Of a stretch of DNA of 6,133 nt, positions 1-5,908 are shown piece by piece. Every line of letters starts with the position of its first letter. Positions within the stretch are counted from its first letter, which is position 1. The translations under genes were made by a program, and so were the position numbers. The stretch spans positions 1 to 6,133 of the forward strand of contig JAJRSP010000033.1 in assembly GCA_024278775.1 (NCBI GenBank), in the 5' to 3' direction. A model generated the notes under the pieces. It was given only the letters and a program-made list of their open reading frames with translations. It was not told the DNA's origin and made no database searches. Source of the stretch: Planctomycetota bacterium. GTDB taxonomy: Bacteria > Planctomycetota > Phycisphaerae > UBA1845.

Positions 1-1476
1 ATACCCTCCGAAGCCCGATCCCATGATGGCCACGCGCGACGGATCGGCGATGCGTTTTTTGACGGCCCACTTCACCCCATCTAAAAGATCCGTCTGCATC
101 GCACCGCCCCAATCTCGGTTGGAGGCGTTGGAAAAAGCCTTACCGTAGCCGAGTGAGCCCCGGTAGTTGACCTGTAGGACGGCGTAGCCCCGGTTGGCGA
201 GCCATTGCGCTTCCCCGTCATACCCCCAGTCGTCGCGCGACCAGGGTCCGCCGTGAACAAGGAGTACCATCGGCAGGTTTTTCGCCACGATGCCCCGCGG
301 CGTCGTCAGATACGCATGCAGCATCAGGCCGTCACGAGCCGGAAACCGAATCGGTTCCATCTTGGAAAAAGTGGCCTCTTCGAGCGCCGAACGATTCGAA
401 AAAAGCAACTGCCCGGATTTCGTACTCCGGTCGTAGGCGTAGTATTGGACCGGCCCCACGTCCGAGTCGATCTCGACAAGCCACACCCGATCGGACCGAT
501 CCCGGTTGATGATTGTGAAGCTCCCGCGCCGGAGCCGCTTGATTGCGGCGAAGTCTTCCTTCACGTCTTGGTCGAGCACCTTCCAGACCATCCGCTCCTT
601 GATAAACCCGACGGCCTGAACCGTATGTCTGGTCGGATGAACGACCACACTCGCGAGATCGGATCGTGGGTCACCGGCCAGCCTCACGCCCTTGCCCGTG
701 GCGATGTCGATCTGCCGCAGTTCAACGGTATCGGTATTGGCGCTGCTTTGGATGTACAGCCCGTTGTTGTCGGGAGTGAAGCCGAGCGAACCGCTACGGA
801 TCACGTCGATAGGCCCCCATGTATACAACAGCCGCCACAGTGCGGTTGCGTCGTCCCGCACGAACAGGTCCACGCCACCGTCGGCCCGCGAACGCACGGC
901 CGCTGCGATGCGGAATTCGTGGTCGGCGATGAACCCGATGAAACCGTCGTCATTTTGCAAGATCATCGTGAGCTGACCAGTCTCGATGTGGAGACGGTAG
1001 ACGTCGTGATGGTCCGGATCTCGCCGGTTGATGGCCACCAGAATCTCATCCGGGAACTTCGGGGCGATATCCACTACCCCGACCTGCACGTGGTCAAACG
1101 GCGTCAGATCGCGTTCTTCGTTCGTGGCCAGGTCCACCGCATACAGATGCCAGTTCTTGTCACCGGCTTTGTCTTGAATGTAGAGAATATGATGGTCATT
1201 CTCGGCCCAGACGTAGGACCGGATGCCGCGGTGGCGATCCTTCGTAATCGGGTGGTCGTCGTGTTTTCCCACCGTGCGGACCCACACGTTGAGCACGCCC
1301 TGGTCCGGGGCCAGATAAGCCAGCCGCACGCCGTCGGGCGAAATCTGCGGGCTTGCCTTGTCGGGGTTCCCGAACAAAACGTCTCGCGGGATGATCGGCG
1401 GCAACTCCGCCCGTGCAGCGGAAAGATGCCAAGACCCTGTCACACAGATCAGCAGTAGGAAAGATCGTCGTGTCAT
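1..1476 (-). CDS. S9-family peptidase (prolyl-oligopeptidase-like), exported; 3' end cut by window edge
   Basis: An open frame of 492 codons runs from ATG 1476 to base 1 without a stop, so the C-terminus lies outside the window. The only in-frame ATG after the upstream TGA (1503-1501) is at 1476, with a GGGGTGG ribosome site 4 bases before it. Residues 1-23 form an export signal: a TRRSFLL stretch that fits a Tat-type twin-arginine motif, a hydrophobic core, and an ARA cleavage site at 21-23. Residues about 30-350 look like a TolB/PD40 beta-propeller (SPDG near 46-49, TPDN near 234-237). The alpha/beta-hydrolase part starts near 375 and shows HGGPW (408-412), RDDWGYD (414-420), NYRGS (437-441) and NRDWGG (453-458), all typical of bacterial S9 peptidases. 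The nucleophile motif GxSxGG reads G-S-G-F-G-G at 486-491, so the usual Ser position (488) is Gly. The Asp and His of the triad, expected in the missing part, cannot be seen. It lies 62 bases downstream of the AGCS symporter and is probably co-transcribed with it. The family is clear; activity is uncertain. Confidence 0.9.
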   Translation of the reverse strand, partial: MTRRSFLLLICVTGSWHLSAARAELPPIIPRDVLFGNPDKASPQISPDGVRLAYLAPDQGVLNVWVRTVGKHDDHPITKDRHRGIRSYVWAENDHHILYIQDKAGDKNWHLYAVDLATNEERDLTPFDHVQVGVVDIAPKFPDEILVAINRRDPDHHDVYRLHIETGQLTMILQNDDGFIGFIADHEFRIAAAVRSRADGGVDLFVRDDATALWRLLYTWGPIDVIRSGSLGFTPDNNGLYIQSSANTDTVELRQIDIATGKGVRLAGDPRSDLASVVVHPTRHTVQAVGFIKERMVWKVLDQDVKEDFAAIKRLRRGSFTIINRDRSDRVWLVEIDSDVGPVQYYAYDRSTKSGQLLFSNRSALEEATFSKMEPIRFPARDGLMLHAYLTTPRGIVAKNLPMVLLVHGGPWSRDDWGYDGEAQWLANRGYAVLQVNYRGSLGYGKAFSNASNRDWGGAMQTDLLDGVKWAVKKRIADPSRVAIMGSGFGGY

Positions 1477-1488
1477 CGAACCACCCCG

Positions 1489-1547
1489 AAAAAAAATCGC
1501 TCATCGCCACGCGCCGCCGCACCCGACATTTGCACGGCTTAGCGATT
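1489..1547 (-). terminator. Possible weak terminator or attenuator between symporter and peptidase genes
   Basis: Read on the minus strand, AATCGCT (1547-1541, overlapping the symporter stop) can pair with AGCGATT (1501-1495), giving 7 base pairs. The second arm runs directly into a run of eight T (1496-1489). The 39-base loop can hold a smaller stem (CCGTGC with GTGCGG, including wobble pairs). The T-run ends just before the GGGGTGG ribosome site of the peptidase gene. This resembles partial termination or attenuation inside an operon. The loop is long for a classic intrinsic terminator, so the T-run could also be incidental. Confidence 0.3.
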
Positions 1548-3350
1548 CGGTTGCTTAGGCATTTCACCGGCATCGAAGCGTTGGAAGTAGAACGTGGCCG
1601 CGCGGATCACGTGCGGCGACAGAATCAGCACGGCCGGCAGATTGCACAGCACCATCAGCCCGGTGGTCGCGTCGGAAAAGTTATACACCGAGCTGAACTT
1701 TTCCTGACTCATGCCGATGAACACAAAAACCACAAACAGGAACTTGTAGGGCAAAATCGCCTGCGGGCCGAGCAGATATTCCGCCCCTTTTTCGCCGTAG
1801 TAACTCCAACTAATCATCGTGCTGAAGCCGAAGAGACACACGCCGAGCGTCACCATCCACTTCCCAAAACCGATCATCACCGTGTCGAAGGCGAAACCGG
1901 TCATCTCCGCACCATCGATATTCAGATGCACCTGTTGATCCACTGCCAACGCGGCGCGGTCTTTTTCTTTGACCTTGGAAAGGTTCAGAACGATCGACTC
2001 GACCGACGCCCAGTCCCCGTTACCTGTGACTTTCACCGACTCGATCGGCACGTTGACGGTCTCCAGGGTTTGGCCCACGCCGCGCTTCGTATGTACGGAG
2101 AGGTTCTTCCCCGGAATCAGGCGCATCAGATAGAGCGGCTCCATCTTTTCGGGAAGCTCACCGGCCACCGCCACGGTCATCACGTCGCCCTCGATGGACG
2201 CCACCATACCGACGGGGGGTCGGTTCCAGACGCCGCTCATCAGAATCACCAGCGCGCTCATCGTGCAAATGACGATCGTGTCGATAAACGGACCCATCCC
2301 GGCCACCACGCCTTCGCGAATGGGTTCGGCCGTCTTGGCGGCGGCATGCGCCATGGCCGCAGACCCTTCACCGGCTTCGTTGGAGAAGCAGGCTCGCTTA
2401 AGCCCCCACTGAAAAGCCACCCACACGGACACGCCGGCCAACGCGCCGTTTTCGGCGATCGGTGTAAACGCATGTCTCACGATCATGGCCAGATATTTCG
2501 GAACGTCGCCCGCGTTAGAAACCACTACGTACAACGCGCCGCCGATATAGATCACGCACATCATCGGCACGAGCTTCGAGGCGACGCCGCCGATGCGTTT
2601 GATCCCGCCGATGATGACCATCGCCACCAGCAGACTCACAACGGAGGCCGATGCGTATTGGGGCACGTCGAAATGCTTGCTCAGCATGTCGGACACGTTC
2701 CAACCCTGGAACATGTTGCCGCCGCCGAATGAGTTCAGCACCGTCGCCACGGAGAACAGGATGGCCAGTATCTTGAACAACACCCACGCGACATGGCCCC
2801 GCGCGCGAAGCGGCTCGACCAGCGCCTTTTGGATATACCACATGGGTCCGCCGCGCACCTCGCCGCGCCCGCGCACCTTCGCCCCGGGACCGGGACTCGG
2901 TTCTCCTCTGTATTCGAGCGTGCGATCCTCGGCGTCGGCCGCCGTGAGCGCCGGCGCACTGGGGTCGGGCACGTCGCGCTCGTCACGAAACATCATCGCG
3001 AGCGTGCATTCCATAAACTTCAGCGCCATACCGAAGAAACCCACCACCCACATCCAAAACACCGCCCCGGGACCGCCGAGCGAGACGGCCACCGCCACCC
3101 CGGCAATGTTGCCCAACCCGATCGTGGCGGAGAGCGCCGCGCAGAGTGCCTGGAAGTGATTGATCTGGCCGATGTCTTCGGGACGATCGTAATCGCCACG
3201 GACGCAGGAGAAGCCATGCGTCATGATTCGCCACTGCACGAACTTGCTAACGATCGAAAAGATCAGCCCGCACCCGAGCAGCATGAAAAAAAGCGGCGGT
3301 GCCCAGACCCAGTCCGCCATCGCCTTCGTGAATTGTTCCAGATGTTCCAT
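1539..3350 (-). CDS. AGCS-family sodium:alanine/glycine-type symporter with two large insertions
   Basis: This is an inner-membrane importer expected to couple sodium to uptake of a small neutral amino acid such as alanine or glycine. Its 603 residues exceed the roughly 450-480 usual for the family. Family marks are the SATIGLGNIAGVA segment (74-86) with GGPGAVFWMW after it (92-101), GGPMWYIQ (167-174), the signature around FQWGLKRACFSNEAGEGS (313-330) and AHAAAKTAEP (334-343), GPFIDTIVICTMSAL (353-367), and FSTMISWSYYGEK (509-521). About eleven hydrophobic segments are visible. Extra length comes from a charged, Pro/Gly-rich stretch at about 124-166 and a mostly hydrophilic, probably beta-rich block at about 373-484. 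The start at 3350 is supported by GGAG 5 bases upstream and a promoter at 3389-3417. It is transcribed divergently from the LeuT-like gene and precedes the S9 peptidase. The exact substrate cannot be read from the sequence. Confidence 0.95.
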   Translation of the reverse strand: MEHLEQFTKAMADWVWAPPLFFMLLGCGLIFSIVSKFVQWRIMTHGFSCVRGDYDRPEDIGQINHFQALCAALSATIGLGNIAGVAVAVSLGGPGAVFWMWVVGFFGMALKFMECTLAMMFRDERDVPDPSAPALTAADAEDRTLEYRGEPSPGPGAKVRGRGEVRGGPMWYIQKALVEPLRARGHVAWVLFKILAILFSVATVLNSFGGGNMFQGWNVSDMLSKHFDVPQYASASVVSLLVAMVIIGGIKRIGGVASKLVPMMCVIYIGGALYVVVSNAGDVPKYLAMIVRHAFTPIAENGALAGVSVWVAFQWGLKRACFSNEAGEGSAAMAHAAAKTAEPIREGVVAGMGPFIDTIVICTMSALVILMSGVWNRPPVGMVASIEGDVMTVAVAGELPEKMEPLYLMRLIPGKNLSVHTKRGVGQTLETVNVPIESVKVTGNGDWASVESIVLNLSKVKEKDRAALAVDQQVHLNIDGAEMTGFAFDTVMIGFGKWMVTLGVCLFGFSTMISWSYYGEKGAEYLLGPQAILPYKFLFVVFVFIGMSQEKFSSVYNFSDATTGLMVLCNLPAVLILSPHVIRAATFYFQRFDAGEMPKQPNR

Positions 3351-3388
3351 ATCGTCTCCAGCTCCAACGTAAGTCGGTGAGAAAAAGC

Positions 3389-3417
3389 AATCTAGCGGCT
3401 GGGTCGGTGTGTATCAA
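3389..3417 (-). promoter_or_regulatory. Sigma70-like promoter for the AGCS symporter operon
   Basis: On the minus strand a -35 box TTGATA (3417-3412, 5 of 6 to consensus), a 17-base spacer and a -10 box TAGATT (3394-3389, 4 of 6) lie upstream of the symporter. Transcription would begin near 3382, leaving a leader of about 30 bases that contains the GGAG ribosome site. Found by eye; the consensus used is that of E. coli sigma70. Confidence 0.5.
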
Positions 3418-3420
3418 CCG

Positions 3421-3448
3421 TTGCCACTCATCGGGCATTGTGTAGAAT
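3421..3448 (+). promoter_or_regulatory. Sigma70-like promoter for the LeuT-like transporter operon
   Basis: A -35 box TTGCCA (3421-3426, 5 of 6), a 16-base spacer and a -10 box TAGAAT (3443-3448, 5 of 6) precede the gene starting at 3522. Transcription would begin near 3455, giving a leader of about 67 bases. The -35 box is only 3 bases from that of the opposite promoter, and the junction reads CAA-CCG-TTG, a short interrupted palindrome at 3416-3424. One factor bound here would be placed to affect both directions. Confidence 0.5.
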
Positions 3449-3499
3449 CGCCGACTTGTGGCCGAAACGACCCTCAATGGTAGCGGTCGAGCGCAAACG

Positions 3500-3520
3500 A
3501 CACGCACCCGAGTAATCGTG
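3500..3520 (+). repeat. Leader copy of a 21-base imperfect repeat
   Basis: This stretch, ending one base before the ATG of the LeuT-like gene, matches 5678-5698 at 17 of 21 positions, with the core CCGAGTAA(T/C)CG. Both copies are preceded by a similar CGAGC...AA..CACG context. It may be a shared regulatory site or chance. Confidence 0.3.
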
Positions 3521-3521
3521 T

Positions 3522-5345
3522 ATGAGCAACATACCGGAACTTGCCAAGAAGCCGGAAAACTGGGGCTCCAAGCTGGGCGTCGTGCTGGCCGTCGCCGGAT
3601 CCGCCGTGGGATTGGGTAATTTCCTTCGCTTCCCCGGCACCGCAGTCAACAACGGCGGCGGCGCGTTTATGATCCCCTACATCATCAGTTTTCTCCTGCT
3701 CGGCGTGCCCATTGCGTGGTGCGAGTGGACGATCGGACGTCTCGGCGGTCGTTATCGCCAGAACAACGGACCGGGCATCATGTTCGCGTTGTGGCGGCGC
3801 GCCCCGGCCAAGGGGTTGGGCACGCTCACGCTGATTATTCCTATCCTGGTCTACATGTACTACGTCTTGATCGAGGCGGTGTGCCTGCGGTACGCGATCG
3901 AGTTTTTTCGGAAGGGGTTCGCGGGCCGATTTGGTGAAGCGATCACCAAGGCCGGTAGCGGGACCGATGAAATCTCCGCCGTGGTGGGAGCGGCCGGTGG
4001 CTTCATGGAGCAGATGTTCGGCATGGGCGGCAACGGCGCAGTGCTCAGAGGCGATATGATCTACTACATCGTTGCCTGCTTCCTCGTGAACTTTTTTATC
4101 ATCTACCGCGGCGTATCCAAGGGGATCGAAACATTTTGCAAGGTGGCCATGCCGTTGTTGATCGGCTGTGCCGTCATCATTCTCGTCCGCGTGCTCACGC
4201 TTGATACCGAGATCGACGGGCGCACCATCGGCTCCGGGCTCGGGTTCATGTGGAACCCGGATTGGAGCAAGCTGCGCGATCCCGGTGTGTGGATGCGGGC
4301 GGCCGGTCAAATCTTTTTTAGCATGAGCGTGGGCTTCGGACTGATCCTATGTTATTCCAGTTACCTGCGTAAAGATGACGACGTGGTGCTTTCCTCGCTC
4401 ACCGCATCCAGCACGAATGAGTTTTGCGAGGTCGTACTCGGCGGCTTACTTGTGGTGCCGGCCGCGTTTTTGTTTCTCGGTTCCGCGAACGCTACGGGTA
4501 GCACCTTTACGCTCGGTTTCGTGACGATGCCGGCCATCATGCATTTCATGCCACTCGGATGGTTCATCGGCGGCGTGTGGTTCGGCCTGCTGTTTCTCGC
4601 GGCCGTCACCAGTTCGATCAGTATGCTCCAGCCGGCCATCGCCTTTCTGGAGAATGGATTCGGCATGCAGCGTCGCGCCAGTGTCATCATACTCGGACTC
4701 GTCACCACGCTCGGCGCAGCAGCCATCATTTATCTGAGCCGGGGACTCACGGCGTTGGCGGCCACCGACTTCTGGTGCGAGTTCATGATGATTATTGCGG
4801 GACTGGCGCAAGTCATTCTCTTCGGTTGGGTGGTGGGTGCGGAGCGCGGCCTTCGAGAGGCGAACCGCGGCGCGGATTTTCGTATCCCGAGGTTTATGGC
4901 GTTCGTGATCCGGTACGTCACTCCGGTGTTTCTCATTGTCGTACTCAGTCTGTGGTGTTGGTATAATGGTCCAGGGCAGCTCGCCCAGATGAACCCGGAA
5001 ACGCAGGGCGGCATCGCCGCGCGCAGCGTCTATGCCGCAGCGGCCAGCAAGACTTATCCGAACCTCTCCGAAGACGACATCACAGAAAAACTGACAAAGA
5101 TTCTCGACGCGGCCGAAGGTGCCCCCGCGCCGAGCGAGGATTGGCCCGCGTGGTTGCTCGCCAAGCGCGAAGAGGCCGAAACACAACGCGCCACGGCAGA
5201 GACGGCGGCCAACGTGCAACGTGGTGTGTTCCTCTCCATCATTCTGTTGTTTATCCTTGTGTACGCACTTAGTGACGTGGCTTGTCGAGGTCGAATCGGG
5301 AAGATGATCGCCCAAGCCGAGGCGGAAGGCGTCGGATTGGACTAA
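3522..5345 (+). CDS. LeuT-like sodium:amino-acid symporter (NSS/SNF family)
   Basis: A twelve-helix inner-membrane transporter of 607 residues, closely matching LeuT as I recall its sequence. Helix 1 has AGSAVGLGNFLRFP (25-38) and NNGGGAFMIPY follows (43-53). Likely Na1 ligands are A28, N33, S267 (Thr in LeuT) and N299; Na2 ligands are G26, V29, A360, T363 and S364. The substrate pocket (V110, Y114, F266, S269, F272, M368) is nearly that of LeuT, so an aliphatic or other hydrophobic amino acid is the likely cargo. E303 sits where LeuT has Glu290, predicting chloride-independent transport. The outer gate pair is kept (R36, D416). The inner pair R5-D369 of LeuT is replaced by P11 and N378. About 85 residues (482-566) are inserted between helices 11 and 12, on the outer side by LeuT topology. 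The ribosome site is weak (GAG, 9 bases before ATG). The downstream small gene is probably its subunit. Family assignment is very secure; the substrate is inferred. Confidence 0.95.
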   Translation: MSNIPELAKKPENWGSKLGVVLAVAGSAVGLGNFLRFPGTAVNNGGGAFMIPYIISFLLLGVPIAWCEWTIGRLGGRYRQNNGPGIMFALWRRAPAKGLGTLTLIIPILVYMYYVLIEAVCLRYAIEFFRKGFAGRFGEAITKAGSGTDEISAVVGAAGGFMEQMFGMGGNGAVLRGDMIYYIVACFLVNFFIIYRGVSKGIETFCKVAMPLLIGCAVIILVRVLTLDTEIDGRTIGSGLGFMWNPDWSKLRDPGVWMRAAGQIFFSMSVGFGLILCYSSYLRKDDDVVLSSLTASSTNEFCEVVLGGLLVVPAAFLFLGSANATGSTFTLGFVTMPAIMHFMPLGWFIGGVWFGLLFLAAVTSSISMLQPAIAFLENGFGMQRRASVIILGLVTTLGAAAIIYLSRGLTALAATDFWCEFMMIIAGLAQVILFGWVVGAERGLREANRGADFRIPRFMAFVIRYVTPVFLIVVLSLWCWYNGPGQLAQMNPETQGGIAARSVYAAAASKTYPNLSEDDITEKLTKILDAAEGAPAPSEDWPAWLLAKREEAETQRATAETAANVQRGVFLSIILLFILVYALSDVACRGRIGKMIAQAEAEGVGLD

Positions 5346-5357
5346 ACGGAGCAGATC

Positions 5358-5540
5358 ATGACACACCACCATATAGCTCAGGCGGCCGGGCTTTCCTTTT
5401 CGGGCTGGGCGCTGATGATTTCCTGCGTCGGATTGGTCTGCGGCATGACGGTCTTTTGCTACTATCGGCTGCTTCGTAACCCCCGTCCGTCGGAGCATCA
5501 CCACGCGCCGCTGGACATCGACACACACGACACCGAGTAG
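5358..5540 (+). CDS. MetS-like small single-helix subunit of the NSS transporter
   Basis: A 60-residue protein starting 12 bases after the LeuT-like gene stop, with GGAG (5348-5351) 6 bases before its ATG, so the two are almost surely co-translated. One membrane helix spans about 17-36 (GWALMISCVGLVCGMTVFCYY), followed by a positive RLLRNPR patch (37-43), which fits an N-out, C-in orientation. In Corynebacterium glutamicum the NSS methionine/alanine importer MetP needs the 60-residue membrane protein MetS encoded beside it. Size, single helix, and gene order here match that arrangement. Odd features are HHH at both ends (3-5 and 47-49), an acidic tail (DIDTHDTE), and three cysteines in the helix (23, 28, 34). 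Sequence similarity to MetS itself is too faint to judge by eye, so the role as transporter subunit is inferred mainly from context. Confidence 0.7.
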   Translation: MTHHHIAQAAGLSFSGWALMISCVGLVCGMTVFCYYRLLRNPRPSEHHHAPLDIDTHDTE

Positions 5541-5677
5541 AATCGGTCAATTCACACACAGAACGGTATGTCGTCAGGCGGCGACCCGCACGTCGATCGT
5601 TCACCACGGCATGCAATAGCACGCTATACCCGGATCGCGTGACCATGTATTGAGCGGCGCTACGATTGCCGAGCAAC

Positions 5678-5698
5678 ACACGAATCCGAGTAACCGCG
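5678..5698 (+). repeat. Intergenic copy of the 21-base imperfect repeat
   Basis: Partner of the segment at 3500-3520, with four mismatches. It lies in the gene-free stretch about 210 bases before the methyltransferase start. Function unknown. Confidence 0.3.
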
Positions 5699-5890
5699 CA
5701 GGGTGAACCCTACGGCTCAGGTAAGCGCCTCCCGATGGAATTGGATGATATGCCTCCAAAGACTCGGGTTTGCGGCCGAAAACCATGACGGCGAATCTGT
5801 GAGTTGCGCCAGGCGGCAACGGCGAGTAGGATACCGCGTTGGCGAAGACGATGTTGGCACGAGAACTAGCAACAAATGGCCGATGCTCAG

Positions 5891-5906
5891 AAGGGAGAGA
5901 GCGAGG
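5891..5906 (+). promoter_or_regulatory. Ribosome binding site fixing the methyltransferase start
   Basis: AAGGGAGAG (5891-5899) sits 9 bases before the ATG at 5909, with a further GAGG at 5903-5906. An in-frame ATG also exists at 5876 (after a TAG at 5867), which would add 11 hydrophilic residues, but it has no comparable site. The later start also fits where family members begin. Confidence 0.6.
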
Positions 5907-5908
5907 AA

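Larger units (their letters stand above)
5541..5908. other. Gene-free stretch between the small subunit and the methyltransferase
   Basis: No convincing gene, tRNA or terminator is visible. There is no T-run to end the transporter operon. Small inverted repeats occur: ACCGA/TCGGT across the small-gene stop (5532-5547), AGGGTgaACCCT (5700-5711), and GTTGC/GCAAC (5803-5820). A 21-base segment at 5678-5698 matches the leader of the LeuT-like gene (3500-3520) at 17 positions. A short GTG-started frame at 5703-5954 overlaps the methyltransferase and resembles no family I know. I found no good -35/-10 pair for the methyltransferase. Confidence 0.6.

Noticed and set aside
205..1458. 417-residue rightward open frame
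   Set aside because: It is antisense to the S9 peptidase, which has a complete set of family motifs on the other strand; its own composition is rich in Arg, Pro, His and Val without any recognisable domain.
1413..2732. 439-residue rightward open frame
   Set aside because: Antisense to the AGCS symporter; His- and Arg-rich low-information protein typical of the opposite strand of a GC-rich gene.
3247..3507. 86-residue leftward open frame across the divergent promoter region
   Set aside because: It overlaps about 100 bases of the AGCS gene in another frame, covers both promoters, and resembles nothing known.
3474..4310. 278-residue leftward open frame
   Set aside because: Antisense to the LeuT-like gene; no family resemblance.
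4446..5528. 360-residue leftward open frame
   Set aside because: Antisense to the LeuT-like gene and the small subunit, both well supported; no recognisable domain.
5532..5547. ACCGA/TCGGT hairpin at the end of the transporter operon as terminator
   Set aside because: Only 5 base pairs and no T-run after it.
5700..5711. AGGGTgaACCCT as a structured RNA or terminator
   Set aside because: Four to five base pairs with a very small loop, no T-run and no surrounding riboswitch motif I recognise.
5601..5819. 72-residue leftward frame in the gene-free stretch
   Set aside because: TTG start, no ribosome site, unrecognised sequence and no supporting context.
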